Positions 9,363-19,774 are shown, counted from the first letter of the stretch. The stretch is 54,403 nucleotides of DNA from Chitinophaga pinensis (GCA_945879015.1 CAMCUO010000013.1:1-54403), one strand, 5' to 3'. Program-made: numbers and translations. Notes: generated by a model not told the origin, from the letters alone.

Positions 9363-9425
9363 ACACTTTTCTTCAAAATTGTTGAAAACTTCCACTTTGA
9401 AATGCAACCATTTAACTCAATTTTC

Positions 9426-9443
9426 CCTCTTTTATAAAAGAGG
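9426..9443. repeat. Perfect 18-base palindrome
   Basis: CCTCTTTTATAAAAGAGG is its own reverse complement. It resembles the CCCTCTTTTC/GAGGG cores of the 81-base tandem repeat at 44899-45096. It lies in the 276-base spacer before the first giant adhesin; the rest of that spacer shows nothing clear. Confidence 0.5.
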
Positions 9444-9593
9444 TTAATGTAGCTTTTTTAGGGGTATTTCGACAAAAAAGCCATTTTCGTCTAAGTTTTT
9501 AAAAATCATTAAGGCTAAAATAAGGGGCAAAATATTTTTTATTAGCCTCATTCTTAGGTAAATTCGTTAAATAAAACTACAAAATCTCTCTCA

Positions 9594-12500
9594 ATGAACA
9601 CAAAATTACTCATCAGAACTCTGCGATTGCTCTCTCTGGCATTGCTTTTATCTGTTTCTACTACAGGTATTTCTCAAAATTCTATTTCTGGCGGAATTCC
9701 AGTTTCGAATCCTTATGGGATTTCTGAAAAAGATTGGAACAACTACACAAATAAAACTAATCTACTTTCCGAAAAAGTAGATGTTGAGAGTTTTCTTAAC
9801 TATGTATTTTTCACCAATGATGGTGATTTCTACGATATGAAGTATTTCAAGGATTATATAAAAGGAAAATTAAAGAAAGACAGAGAGGTCTTAATACATA
9901 AAGTAGGTAAAGGAGAGATTACTTCTACTAATGATATAAATGCATACTATTCAAATTTACAAGCAACATACGAAATCTATTATTTTGATTTTTTAAAGAG
10001 AAGAGATCAAATTGTTGAAGCAAGTAAACAAAGAGCTCCTGGAACAGGAGTTTTACCAACACCAACAAATTGTGGTTCACCATGCACAAATCCTGGTTTC
10101 GAAGCTGGAACTGGTTTTTGGGATTATTATACGGGTGTAGCTTGTGCAAGTTCAACTAGTGATCCTTGTTCTATTGTAGCTGGTTTTAGTTCATCTCAAC
10201 ACGTAATTCAAACTATCGGTGGTTCTGATCCTGTTGTAGGAGCAGCTCTTCCAGTTGTTGGTCCAGGTGGAGGAAGTTCTTCTTTAATGTTGGGTGATGG
10301 TCCTATTACTGGTGGTTATGCTTCTCGTGCAAGTATTTCATTTACCGTTTCTGCAGCTAATGCAAACTTTACATATCGTTATGCTTGTGTATTACAAGAT
10401 CCAGTTTCTGGACATGCAGATCCTGAGCGTCCTTATTTTAACGTTCACTTGCGTGATGGTTCTGGTGCTTTAATTATGTGTGGTGAATACATGGTTATGG
10501 CAAAACCTCCTGTTGTTGGTTTTACTGAAACTTCTCCGGGTAGTGCTATTTGGTGGAGAAACTGGACAACTGTAATGGTTCCTTTAAGTTCTTATATAGG
10601 ACAATGTGTTACTGTTCAATTTACTTCTTCTGATTGTTCACAAGGTGGACATTATGGATACGCTTATATAGATGGTGATTGTGATCCTTTAACTTTATTA
10701 TCTTCTTCTCCTTCTATTTGTGGAGGAGGTTCTGTAACATTAACTGCTCCTGCAGGTGCTGCTGGATATGCTTGGACAAATACTGCAGGTGGAACAACTG
10801 GAATTGTTGGACCAACAACTAACAATACGGCTGTTGTAAATGCAGCTGGAACTTATCAATGTGTTATTACTTCTGCAGCGGGTCCTACTTGTACTACAAC
10901 CTTAACAATTGTAATTGGATCAAGTCCTACAAATCCTGTAGCTAGTTTTACTAATACAACTGTTTGTGCTGGTTTACCTACCGTCTTTACTGATACATCA
11001 ACTCCTGCTGGTACAATAACTGGTTGGTCGTGGGATTTTAATGGAGATGCTATTCCAGATGCTACAACACAAAACCCTTCGTTTACTTTTCCTGGAGCTG
11101 GAACTTATGCTGTTACTTTAACAATAACTAATGGTCCTTGTAATGCTGTTATCACACAAAATATTACTGTAACACCTGGAGCTCCTCCTGTTATAACTCC
11201 TGCTGGACCATATTGTGCAAATGCTGCTGCTGTTAACTTAGTTGGTACTCCTGCTGGTGGAACTTGGAGTGGAACAGGAATTACAAATGCTGCTACAGGA
11301 ACTTTTACTCCTGCATCTGCAACAGTCGGAAATAATACTATTACTTATACCGTTACTGGTGCTTGCGGTGGTTCAACAACTGCTACTGTTGTAGTAAATC
11401 CCGTTCCAGTTACAACTGTAAACTCTCCAACAATTTGTCCTACTGTTACTGCAACATTAACAGCTGGTGGAGCTACTACATATCTTTGGAGTACAGGCTC
11501 AACAGCCAATCCAATTAACGTAACTCCTGGTGCAACAACTTCTTATACTGTTACTGGTACTTCTTTAGGATGTACATCTTCTGCAATTGCAACAGTAACT
11601 GTAGCTGGATCTTTATCTCCAACTGTAAATTCGCCAACCATTTGTGCTGGTCAAAATACTATATTAACTGCTACTGGTGGAACAACTTATTTATGGAACA
11701 CAGGTTCAACACTTAATCCTTTAACTGTTACTCCTGCTACTACTACTTCTTATACAGTAACTGCAACTACAGGCGGTTGCACTGGAAGTGCTATTGCTAC
11801 TGTTACTGTTAATCCATTACCTGTATTAGTTATAACAAATCCTGCTGGAGTTTGTACTCCTGGAACGGTTGATATAACTGCTGCTGCTGTTACTGCTGGT
11901 AGTACGGGTGCTGGTGTTTTAACTTATTGGACAGATGCTGTTGCTACAATTGCTTTAGGAACTCCTACTGCTATTTCAACAAGCGGAACATTTTATATTC
12001 AATCAACTACAGCTGCTGGTTGTGTTGATATTGCTCCTGTTACAACTACAATTAATCCTTTGCCTGTTTCTAACGCTGGTCCAGACATTGCCTTCTGTTC
12101 TGGTGCAACTGGAAATATTGGAGTTGCTACAACTGCTGGACAAACATATTCATGGCTTGCAACAACTGGTTTAAGTTCTGCTGCTGTTTCTAATCCTACT
12201 GTTACATTAACAATTGGAGGTTCAACACCAGTAACTTCTACTTATACTGTTACTACTACAATAGCAGCAACTGGATGTACTTCAACTGATCAAGTTGATG
12301 TAACTGTTAATCCTTTACCAATTTTAGTAATTACTAATCCTGCTCCTGTTTGTAGTCCTTTATCTGTAGATATTACTGCAGCTTCTGTTACTGCAGGAAG
12401 TACAATTGCAGGAAGTATTATTACTTATTGGAATGATGCTGGTGCAACAAGTTCATTGGCTAGTCCAACTACAGTTTCTACAAGTGGAACTTATTATATC

Positions 12501-13883
12501 CAAGCAAACGCTGGTGGTGGTTGTATCGATATTGAAGCTGTTACTGTTACAATTAATCCTCCACCAATATCAACTGCTGGTCCCGATGTTACAATTTGTA
12601 CTGGTGGTTTAGCAAACTTAGGTGGAGCTGCAACTGCAGGTGATACTTATGCTTGGTCTCCTGGAACAGGTTTAAGTAGTACAACTGCATCTAACCCAAC
12701 TGTTACATTAATAAATGGTGGTGTTGCATCTATTACAAGTTCTTATACTGTTACAACAACTAATTCAACTACTGGTTGTACTTCTACTGATGTTGTTGAT
12801 GTTACTGTTGATGCTGTTGCTACTGCAAATGCTGGTTCTCCTCAAAGTGTTTGTGCTGGAAACGGTATTACTTTAGCTGGAGCAATTGGCGGTTCTGCTG
12901 CTGGCGGAACATGGAGTGGTGGAACTGGAACTTATTCTCCTAACAATACTACTTTAAATGCTGTGTATACTCCAAGTGCTGCTGAGTTTGCTGCTGGAAC
13001 TGTAACTTTAACTTTAACTACAAACGATCCTACTGGTCCTTGTACTTTTGCATCTTCAAACGTTACATTTACTTTCTTTGCTAATCCTGTTGTTAGTTTC
13101 CCTGTTGTTCCTGCTGGTTGTCCAGTTCATTGTGTTCAGTTTACGGATGCTTCAACTGTTGGTGGAGGTGATGTGATTGTTGGTTGGTCATGGACTTTTG
13201 GTGAAGGTGGTCCAGCAGATATTACTCAAAATCCATTAAATTGTTATGAGCTATCAGGATTTTATGATGTTAGTTTAACTGTTACTTCTAATAATGGTTG
13301 TACTTCTACATTGTTGATGCCTGGCTTTGTTCAGGTTTATCCTAAACCAGTTGCTGAGTTTTCTCCAACTCCTAATCCAGCTTCTCTTTTAGATCCTGTT
13401 GTTACACTTCAAAATGGTTCTTCTTCGGATGTTATTTCTTGGTTGTATCATTTTGGTGATGGTGATTCTATCGGTTACACAACTTCAAGCCCAATACATA
13501 CTTATCCTGATGTAGCTTCTAGTACTTATCTTGCTACACTTTATGTTGCAAATATTTATGGATGTTTAGATACGGTTCAACATTATGTTGAAATTGGACC
13601 AGAGTTCACCTTCTTCATTCCAAATGCATTTACTCCAAATGGAGATGGTACTAACGATTATTTCTTCGGACAAGGTATTGGAATTATTGATTATGATTTA
13701 TACATCTTCGATCGTTGGGGTAATGAAATTTTCCATGGAAAACATTTAAATGATTTCTGGGACGGAAGAGCAAACGGTGGTGACGATGTAGCACAACAGG
13801 ACGTTTATGTTTGGAAAGTTATATTAAAGGATGTGTTTGATAAAAAACACAATTATATAGGTACTGTAACACTTGTTAAATAA
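9594..13883 (+). CDS. Giant PKD/Ig-repeat adhesin with T9SS type B (gliding-motility-type) C-terminus
   Basis: A 1429-residue surface protein. Signal peptide 1-27 (ends TGISQ), then an N-terminal region, then a domain CTNPGFEAGTGFWDYY...LMLGDG (about 160-370) shared with the paralogue at 14346. A PKD domain follows (WSWDFNGDAIPDATTQNPSF, about 445-520). Thr/Gly/Ala-rich Ig-like repeats with paired cysteines come next, including two copies of a roughly 165-residue super-repeat starting LVITNPA. Two PKD-like domains near 1150-1330 precede the type B sorting domain of the last 90 residues (FIPNAFTPNGDGTNDYFF ... YIFDRWGNEIFHGKHLN). It should be secreted by T9SS to the cell surface and act in adhesion, gliding or biofilm. 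No enzyme motif is seen. Codons in the repeats are strikingly T-ending (ACT, GCT, GGT), unlike the paralogue, which uses many ACA/GCA codons. Confidence 0.88.
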   Translation: MNTKLLIRTLRLLSLALLLSVSTTGISQNSISGGIPVSNPYGISEKDWNNYTNKTNLLSEKVDVESFLNYVFFTNDGDFYDMKYFKDYIKGKLKKDREVLIHKVGKGEITSTNDINAYYSNLQATYEIYYFDFLKRRDQIVEASKQRAPGTGVLPTPTNCGSPCTNPGFEAGTGFWDYYTGVACASSTSDPCSIVAGFSSSQHVIQTIGGSDPVVGAALPVVGPGGGSSSLMLGDGPITGGYASRASISFTVSAANANFTYRYACVLQDPVSGHADPERPYFNVHLRDGSGALIMCGEYMVMAKPPVVGFTETSPGSAIWWRNWTTVMVPLSSYIGQCVTVQFTSSDCSQGGHYGYAYIDGDCDPLTLLSSSPSICGGGSVTLTAPAGAAGYAWTNTAGGTTGIVGPTTNNTAVVNAAGTYQCVITSAAGPTCTTTLTIVIGSSPTNPVASFTNTTVCAGLPTVFTDTSTPAGTITGWSWDFNGDAIPDATTQNPSFTFPGAGTYAVTLTITNGPCNAVITQNITVTPGAPPVITPAGPYCANAAAVNLVGTPAGGTWSGTGITNAATGTFTPASATVGNNTITYTVTGACGGSTTATVVVNPVPVTTVNSPTICPTVTATLTAGGATTYLWSTGSTANPINVTPGATTSYTVTGTSLGCTSSAIATVTVAGSLSPTVNSPTICAGQNTILTATGGTTYLWNTGSTLNPLTVTPATTTSYTVTATTGGCTGSAIATVTVNPLPVLVITNPAGVCTPGTVDITAAAVTAGSTGAGVLTYWTDAVATIALGTPTAISTSGTFYIQSTTAAGCVDIAPVTTTINPLPVSNAGPDIAFCSGATGNIGVATTAGQTYSWLATTGLSSAAVSNPTVTLTIGGSTPVTSTYTVTTTIAATGCTSTDQVDVTVNPLPILVITNPAPVCSPLSVDITAASVTAGSTIAGSIITYWNDAGATSSLASPTTVSTSGTYYIQANAGGGCIDIEAVTVTINPPPISTAGPDVTICTGGLANLGGAATAGDTYAWSPGTGLSSTTASNPTVTLINGGVASITSSYTVTTTNSTTGCTSTDVVDVTVDAVATANAGSPQSVCAGNGITLAGAIGGSAAGGTWSGGTGTYSPNNTTLNAVYTPSAAEFAAGTVTLTLTTNDPTGPCTFASSNVTFTFFANPVVSFPVVPAGCPVHCVQFTDASTVGGGDVIVGWSWTFGEGGPADITQNPLNCYELSGFYDVSLTVTSNNGCTSTLLMPGFVQVYPKPVAEFSPTPNPASLLDPVVTLQNGSSSDVISWLYHFGDGDSIGYTTSSPIHTYPDVASSTYLATLYVANIYGCLDTVQHYVEIGPEFTFFIPNAFTPNGDGTNDYFFGQGIGIIDYDLYIFDRWGNEIFHGKHLNDFWDGRANGGDDVAQQDVYVWKVILKDVFDKKHNYIGTVTLVK
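11824..12816 (+). repeat. Two long internal super-repeats in the adhesin
   Basis: Two copies of a roughly 165-codon unit begin near 11824 and 12319. Each reads LVITNPA.VC, then VTAGST and SGT.YIQ, then a module SNAGPD/STAGPD ... TGLSS ... GCTSTD. The copies diverge but are clearly homologous, which indicates internal duplication. Confidence 0.7.
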
Positions 13884-14037
13884 GAGATTGGCGAATGAAA
13901 TCGCCTAATTAACGATAAAAGGTTAATAATTAGATTGTTGATGCAACTATTTTAGAATATTTGTGTCTATATTAGCGATATGATTTCTTCTAAAATAAGA
14001 AGAATAATTTAAAATTTGTTTAACAAATTTCGTACTA

Positions 14038-14316
14038 ATGAATCTAAAAATTACATCTTTTATCGTTTTTCTTTTTTTGTTTTGTACTAACGGATTTTCT
14101 CAAGATCCTGCTAAAACAGAAAAGACAATTCATAAAATTCCTGCTTCGACTATTAAGCCTGCTAGTCATGCAGATGAAAAAAAGGTTGTTGCTAAAGAAG
14201 ATAATGCTATTCATTCCTGCGATATTAATAAAAGTAAGAAGCAAGCAGTTGTAACAAAAAAATCTTCTGACGGAACACTCTCTCAAGAAAAAATCGATAT
14301 AAAATCTAATAAATAA
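14038..14316 (+). CDS. Small exported protein between two adhesin genes
   Basis: A 92-residue protein with a clear signal peptide (MNLKITSFIVFLFLFCTNGF, cleaved after FSQ) and a short, Lys-rich, low-complexity mature part of about 70 residues with one Cys (HSCDINKSKK). It matches no family I recognise. It lies between the two giant type B adhesins on the same strand, 154 bases after the first and 29 bases before my start for the second, so it may be co-transcribed with the second. The signal peptide and the codon pattern support a real gene; an overlapping minus-strand frame of similar length lacks such features. Role unknown; perhaps an accessory of the adhesins. Confidence 0.6.
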   Translation: MNLKITSFIVFLFLFCTNGFSQDPAKTEKTIHKIPASTIKPASHADEKKVVAKEDNAIHSCDINKSKKQAVVTKKSSDGTLSQEKIDIKSNK

Positions 14317-14345
14317 ACTCATGATTTATACCCAACAATAAGCTC

Positions 14346-17300
14346 CTGAAAAAAATCTCTCTCTTTCTTTCTCTAATCACTTTACCATTTATTGGATTAT
14401 CTCAAGGCGGAAATACATGTGCAAACGCATTGGCTAGTCCTATTACTATTCCATTTACTGGTTCAGGTACTAATTGCGCTGGAACAACTACAAACGATTA
14501 TAATATGGTTGGTGCATCTTGTATGGATGCGCTTAACACACAAGGACCAGATTGGTTGTATTATTTTTGTGCTCCAACCACTGGAACAATTAATATTTCG
14601 CTAACAAATATGCTTTTGTATTGTTATGATCCATTACAACCATTTCAATTTCCTGCACTTTCTGTTTGGCAAGGTTGTCCTGGAACTGGAACATGTGTTA
14701 GCGGAACAACAAGTCAAGGAACTCCAGAGCTTGCAGTTTCTGCAAACGTAACTGCTGGAACATGTTATTATATTTTAATTGATGATTATCCAGGATACTG
14801 TCCTTGTTTTGATTGGGATATGAATGTGAGTTATATCACAACTCCACCAACACAACCTTCATGTACTAATATGGGTTTTGATGCAGGTAGTTTTTCTGGT
14901 TGGTCAGGAACTTATGGATATACAATGCACGATGGACCTCCAGGTGCTCCAACTCCAACTTATAATCCTGTAACATTTGCGATTGCTGCACCACAACATA
15001 CAATAACTGCAGGAGCGGGACTTGATCCTATTGGAGGTTTTCCAATAGTTTGCCCAGGTTTCGGCCCGAATTCTGCAATGCTTGGTGATGGAGTTACAGC
15101 TGGTTATGGAGGTGCCACTTTACAACAAACATTTAATGTTACAGCAGCAAACGCTTTATTGACTTATCAATATGCTGTTGTAATTCAAGATGCCAACGGT
15201 GCCACTGCTCATACAACTGAACAACAACCTTTCTATAAAATTGAAGTATTTGATTGTGCTGGAAATCCAATTGTTTGCGGACAATATTTAGTTGTGGGTG
15301 GACCAGGAATTCCCGGTTTCTTTTTAGCTCCGGGTTATACAGATGTGTATTATAAGCCTTGGACGCCAGTGGCGGTGGATCTTACACCTTATATTGGTTC
15401 TTGTGCAACAATAAAATTTTCGGTTGGTGATTGTTCTCTCGGAGCTCACTTTTCTTATGCATATATCGATGTTCAGTGCTCTCCAATGGCAATTACTGGA
15501 CCTACATTTATTTGTCCTGGTACCTCTGCAACACTTGTTGCACCTGCTGGAGCAGCAGCTTATTCTTGGGCTCCTGGTGGACAAACAACTCAAACTGTAA
15601 CTGTAACTCCGGCTGTTCTTACAACTTATACTTGTACAATTACTTCTGTTGCAGGACCAATGTGTACTACATTTTTAACTTATACTGTTTCGGTTTATCC
15701 TCCTGCTTCAGTTTCATCAACATCACAAACTCAATGTGCTGGAACTCCTGCAACAATAACTGCAACACCAACTGTTGGTGGAGGTACTTATTCTTGGAGT
15801 CCAGGTGGAGCTATAACGCCTTCTATTACTGTTACTCCTGCCGCCACAACAACTTATACAGTTACATATACTGATTTAAATGGATGTACCGCTACAGGTA
15901 CAGGTGTTGTTACTGTTACGCCTTTGCCGGTTGTTACAGTTAATTCTCCCAATATTTGTCCTGGACAAACTGCTAACTTAGTCGCTGGTGGTGCAACAAC
16001 GTATACTTGGTCGCCAGGAGTTACTGTTACTGGTGTGAATACTGCCGATGCTACACCTGCTGCAACAACTTCGTATACTGTTACTGGTACAACTGCAGGT
16101 TGCTCTAATACAGCTGTAGCAACTGTTACGAATGGTGGAACAATTATAGTCAATGTAAATTCTCCAACTATTTGTGCTGGACAAACTGCAAATTTAACTT
16201 CAGGTGGTGGAACAACTTATACTTGGACTGCCGGAACAACTATCACGGGAGTAAATACAGCAGACGTAACACCAGCAACCACAACCTCTTATACTGTTAC
16301 CGGAAATACTTCAGGTTGTACAGGAACAGCAGTTGCTTTAGTAACTGTAAATCCATTGCCTATTACAACAGTTAATTCACCTTCTATTTGTTTAGGAGCA
16401 ACTGCAAATTTAACAGCAGGTGGTGCTACTTCTTATACTTGGTCGGCAGGAGCAACACCAACAGGTGTTAATACAGCTACTGGAAGTCCAGCAGTAACTA
16501 CAACTTATACAGTAACTGGAACAAGTCTTACTTGTACATCAACAGCAATTGCGACAGTAACTGTAAACCCTATTCCGGTTACTACAGTTAATTCACCTTC
16601 TGTTTGTGCTGGTATTACTGCAAATTTAGTTGCTGGCGGAGCAACCACTTATACTTGGTCTCTAGGTGCAACTTCAACAGGAGTGAACACAGCTGATGCA
16701 ACACCACTTGTTACAACAACATATACTGTTACTGGAAATTCATTAGGTTGTACTTCAACAGCAATTGCAACAGTTACTATTAGCCTAGCTCCACCATCTA
16801 ATGCAGGAGCGGATGTTACAATATGTACTGGTAGTGCAGGAAATTTAGGATTCGGAGGAACAGCAGGTGATACTTATGTTTGGTCGCCAGGAACAGGATT
16901 GAGTAGCACAACTGTTTCTAATCCAACTGTAACTTTAACAAACGCAGGTCCTGCTTCAACAGTAACAAATTATACTGTAACTACAACTAATACAGCTTCA
17001 GGATGTACTTCTACAGATGTTGCTATTGTAACAGTAGACGCTGTACAAACAGCAAATGCAGGTTCGCCACAGTCAATGTGTTTTGGAGCAAGTGTTACAC
17101 TTGGTGGTGCAGTTGGTGGTTCGGCTACAGGCGGAACATGGAGTGGAGGAACAGGAACTTTTTCTCCTAACGCAAATACTTTGAATGCTTCTTATACAGC
17201 AACTGCTGCAGATGCTGCTGCAGGATTTGTTACATTAACACTTACTTCAACAAGTACTACTAGTTCTTGTCCATTTGCATCGTCAAATGTTACACTTTCT

Positions 17301-18119
17301 TTTTATCCTTCACCAGTAATTGCTTTCTCTTCAACTCCTCCAGGTTGTCCTCCACTGTGTGTAAACTTTACAGATCTTTCAACTGTAGCAGGCGGTACTA
17401 TTGTTTCTTGGTTGTGGGATTTTGGTGATCCAACTTCTTCTTCAAATACTAGTACATTACAAAATCCTTCGCACTGTTATAATAATAGTGGATTTTACGA
17501 TGTAACTCTTTCTGCAACTTCTAACAATGGATGTACAACTACATTGATGATTTCTCAGTTTGTTCAAGTGTTCTATGTTCCTACAGCTTCATTTATTGCC
17601 ACGCCTCCTTCATCTACAATATTTGATGGACTAATCACATTTACAGATCAAAGTTCAACTCCATTTGGAACAATAGTTAGTTGGGTTTGGGATTTTGGTG
17701 ATGGAACAGCTAGTACTTCACAAAATAATGTTCATCAGTTTCCAGTGTCTAGTCCTGGAATATATAATGTTACTTTAACTGTTGTAAATAGTTTTGGTTG
17801 TACAGCTACTTATACTTTACCTGTAGAGATTGGACCAGAATTTACTTTCTATATTCCAAATTGTGTTACACCGAATGAAGATGGTGTGAACGATTATTTC
17901 TTTGGTGATGGAATTGGAATTGTAGATTACGATATTTGGATTTTTGATCGTTGGGGAAATGAAATTTTCCATGGAACTTATTTGTATGATAAATGGGATG
18001 GAAGAGCGAATGGAGGAAAAGATGTAGCACAGCAAGATGTATATGTTTGGAAAGTTCGACTAACAGATGTGTTTGAGAGAAATCACGCTTATATTGGAAC
18101 TGTTACTATAGTTAAGTAG
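14346..18119 (+). CDS. Giant repeat adhesin with T9SS type B C-terminus (paralogue, apparent CTG start)
   Basis: About 1257 residues if started at CTG 14346, which gives a textbook signal peptide (KKISLFLSLITLPFIGLSQ). The first conventional start, TTG 14430, would delete it. The only nearby ATG (14321) opens a six-codon frame that ends before 14346. After an N-terminal Cys-rich domain (GNTCANALA ... CFDWDMNVSY), the protein carries the CTNMGFDAG ... AMLGDG domain shared with the gene at 9594. Four near-identical Ig-like repeats with the signature VNSP.IC follow (about residues 529-812), then further Ig-like modules, two PKD domains (SWLWDFGDPTSS and SWVWDFGDGTAST) and the type B sorting domain FYIPNCVTPNEDGVNDYFF ... 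WIFDRWGNEIFHG. Predicted surface adhesin or gliding-associated protein secreted by T9SS. A hairpin terminator follows. Confidence 0.85.
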   Translation: MKKISLFLSLITLPFIGLSQGGNTCANALASPITIPFTGSGTNCAGTTTNDYNMVGASCMDALNTQGPDWLYYFCAPTTGTINISLTNMLLYCYDPLQPFQFPALSVWQGCPGTGTCVSGTTSQGTPELAVSANVTAGTCYYILIDDYPGYCPCFDWDMNVSYITTPPTQPSCTNMGFDAGSFSGWSGTYGYTMHDGPPGAPTPTYNPVTFAIAAPQHTITAGAGLDPIGGFPIVCPGFGPNSAMLGDGVTAGYGGATLQQTFNVTAANALLTYQYAVVIQDANGATAHTTEQQPFYKIEVFDCAGNPIVCGQYLVVGGPGIPGFFLAPGYTDVYYKPWTPVAVDLTPYIGSCATIKFSVGDCSLGAHFSYAYIDVQCSPMAITGPTFICPGTSATLVAPAGAAAYSWAPGGQTTQTVTVTPAVLTTYTCTITSVAGPMCTTFLTYTVSVYPPASVSSTSQTQCAGTPATITATPTVGGGTYSWSPGGAITPSITVTPAATTTYTVTYTDLNGCTATGTGVVTVTPLPVVTVNSPNICPGQTANLVAGGATTYTWSPGVTVTGVNTADATPAATTSYTVTGTTAGCSNTAVATVTNGGTIIVNVNSPTICAGQTANLTSGGGTTYTWTAGTTITGVNTADVTPATTTSYTVTGNTSGCTGTAVALVTVNPLPITTVNSPSICLGATANLTAGGATSYTWSAGATPTGVNTATGSPAVTTTYTVTGTSLTCTSTAIATVTVNPIPVTTVNSPSVCAGITANLVAGGATTYTWSLGATSTGVNTADATPLVTTTYTVTGNSLGCTSTAIATVTISLAPPSNAGADVTICTGSAGNLGFGGTAGDTYVWSPGTGLSSTTVSNPTVTLTNAGPASTVTNYTVTTTNTASGCTSTDVAIVTVDAVQTANAGSPQSMCFGASVTLGGAVGGSATGGTWSGGTGTFSPNANTLNASYTATAADAAAGFVTLTLTSTSTTSSCPFASSNVTLSFYPSPVIAFSSTPPGCPPLCVNFTDLSTVAGGTIVSWLWDFGDPTSSSNTSTLQNPSHCYNNSGFYDVTLSATSNNGCTTTLMISQFVQVFYVPTASFIATPPSSTIFDGLITFTDQSSTPFGTIVSWVWDFGDGTASTSQNNVHQFPVSSPGIYNVTLTVVNSFGCTATYTLPVEIGPEFTFYIPNCVTPNEDGVNDYFFGDGIGIVDYDIWIFDRWGNEIFHGTYLYDKWDGRANGGKDVAQQDVYVWKVRLTDVFERNHAYIGTVTIVK
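15932..16783 (+). repeat. Four tandem Ig-like repeats of about 71-73 codons
   Basis: Units start near 15932, 16149, 16370 and 16585. Each contains VNSP.IC, then TANL, then TTYTW, then TGVNTA and TTYTVTG, and ends before VTVNP. High similarity suggests recent duplication and potential copy-number change by recombination. Confidence 0.75.
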
Positions 18120-18154
18120 CAGCATTAAATAATAAAAACTACTATTACTAATTA

Positions 18155-18190
18155 AAATCCTTCTTCAGAAATGTTGAGGGATTTTTTTTA
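18155..18190 (+). terminator. Terminator hairpin after the second adhesin
   Basis: AAATCC (18155-18160) pairs with GGATTT (18179-18184), followed by a run of T. It lies 36 bases after the stop codon. Confidence 0.6.
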
Positions 18191-18237
18191 GATATAAATG
18201 TTTTGCGCTACTTCGTTAACAGTACCGAAAAAAAATG

Positions 18238-18245
18238 TATCTTTG
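18238..18245 (+). promoter_or_regulatory. -7 box (TATCTTTG) of guaB
   Basis: Exact match to TAnnTTTG, about 44 bases before the guaB ATG, in a spacer bounded by the upstream terminator. Confidence 0.55.
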
Positions 18246-18288
18246 CGAGAATTTTAACTATAGAAATTAAAATTCAAACCCCGTTCAT

Positions 18289-19758
18289 ATGCCATTAGAT
18301 TCAAGCAAATTTGTAGGTGAAGGCTTAACTTACGATGATGTACTTTTAGTACCTGCTTATTCAGAAGTTCTTCCTCGTGAAGTAATTACAGCTTCACATT
18401 TCACTAAAAAAATTATCCTGAATACCCCAATTGTCTCCGCTGCAATGGATACTGTTACAGAGTATCAATTAGCTATTGCCATTGCGCAAGAAGGTGGTAT
18501 TGGTGTATTGCATAAAAATATGAGTATTCAAGATCAAGCCGATCAAGTGCGCAAAGTAAAGCGTTCGGAAAGCGGTATGATTTTGGACCCAGTTACTTTA
18601 TTGGAAACAGCTACTGTGAAAGATGCTTTGAGCTTAATGAAAGAAAATAAAATTGGCGGAATTCCTGTGGTAAACGATAAAAGAGATTTAATTGGAATTG
18701 TTACTAACCGAGATTTACGTTTCGAAAAAAATCTTAAACGTCCTGTTAAAGAAGTCATGACGAGCAAGGATATGATTGTTGCGAAAGTAGGAACAGATTT
18801 AAAAAAGGCGGAACAAATTCTTCAACATCATAAAATAGAAAAACTTCCTGTAGTTGATAAAAACGGTAAACTAGTTGGATTAATTACTTATCGTGATATT
18901 ATAAAAGTAAAAGTACATCCAAACGCTAATAAAGATAGTTTAGGTAGACTACGTGTTGCCGCTGCTATTGGTGTTACTTCAGATGTTATCGATAGAGTAG
19001 ACGCATTAATGAAATCTGGCGTTGATGCTGTTGTTTTAGATACTGCACACGGACATTCAAAAGGTGTAATTGATACGTTGAAAAAAATAAAGAAAGCATT
19101 TCCTAGTTTACAAGTTGTAGTAGGAAATGTTGGAACTCCAGAAGGTGCTTTAGCATTAGCGGCTGCAGGTGCTGATGCTGTTAAAGTTGGAATTGGTCCA
19201 GGCTCCATTTGCACTACTAGAATTATTGCTGGTGTTGGTGTTCCTCAGTTTACAGCTGTGATGGAAGTTGCAAAAGCATTAAAAGGAAAAGGTGTTCCAA
19301 TTATTGCTGATGGTGGAATTCGTTTTACTGGAGATATTGTTAAAGCCTTGGCTGCAGGTGCTAGTTCTGTAATGATGGGTTCTATGTTTGCTGGAGTAGA
19401 AGAATCGCCAGGAGAAACAATTATTTTTGAAGGAAGAAAATTTAAATCGTATCGTGGAATGGGTTCTATTGAAGCTATGCAAATGGGCTCAAAAGACCGC
19501 TACTTCCAAGATGCAGAAGATGATATTAAAAAATTAGTTCCAGAAGGAATTTCTGGTAGAGTTCCAATAAAAGGAAGTTTGGCAGAAGTTGTTTATCAAT
19601 TCATTGGTGGATTACGAGCTGGAATGGGTTATTGTGGTGCAAAAAATATTCAGGAATTACAAAAAGCAAAATTTATTCGAATCACTAATTCAGGTATTCG
19701 TGAAAGTCATCCTCATGGTATTTCAATTACTAGAGAAGCACCGAATTACAGTAGGTAA
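18289..19758 (+). CDS. guaB: IMP dehydrogenase
   Basis: Cytosolic enzyme that oxidises IMP to XMP with NAD+, the committed step to guanine nucleotides; GuaA then makes GMP. The 489 residues are full length. The TIM barrel is split by two CBS domains (about 95-205) that usually bind nucleotides for allosteric control. The catalytic loop is [11 protein letters not shown] with nucleophile Cys308. Substrate and NAD contacts sit in [18 protein letters not shown] and [11 protein letters not shown]. It has its own promoter (18238) and terminator (19805), so it is a stand-alone gene about 11.6 kb from guaA, not in a guaBA operon. Confidence 0.98.
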   Translation: MPLDSSKFVGEGLTYDDVLLVPAYSEVLPREVITASHFTKKIILNTPIVSAAMDTVTEYQLAIAIAQEGGIGVLHKNMSIQDQADQVRKVKRSESGMILDPVTLLETATVKDALSLMKENKIGGIPVVNDKRDLIGIVTNRDLRFEKNLKRPVKEVMTSKDMIVAKVGTDLKKAEQILQHHKIEKLPVVDKNGKLVGLITYRDIIKVKVHPNANKDSLGRLRVAAAIGVTSDVIDRVDALMKSGVDAVVLDTAHGHSKGVIDTLKKIKKAFPSLQVVVGNVGTPEGALALAAAGADAVKVGIGPGSICTTRIIAGVGVPQFTAVMEVAKALKGKGVPIIADGGIRFTGDIVKALAAGASSVMMGSMFAGVEESPGETIIFEGRKFKSYRGMGSIEAMQMGSKDRYFQDAEDDIKKLVPEGISGRVPIKGSLAEVVYQFIGGLRAGMGYCGAKNIQELQKAKFIRITNSGIRESHPHGISITREAPNYSR

Positions 19759-19774
19759 TTTCGCTACTAAAGTT

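Noticed and set aside
14044..14322. A minus-strand frame of 92 codons opposite the small exported protein
   Set aside because: The plus-strand frame has a clear signal peptide and neighbours on the same strand; the minus-strand frame has neither.
15324..15593. A Cys/Arg-rich minus-strand frame within the second adhesin
   Set aside because: Shadow of the coding strand; composition follows the repeats on the other strand.
15431..15874. A 147-codon Cys/Ser/Tyr-rich open frame within the second adhesin
   Set aside because: It overlaps the real adhesin frame on the same strand; its odd composition results from reading Thr/Gly-rich repeat codons out of frame. No signal or domain is present.
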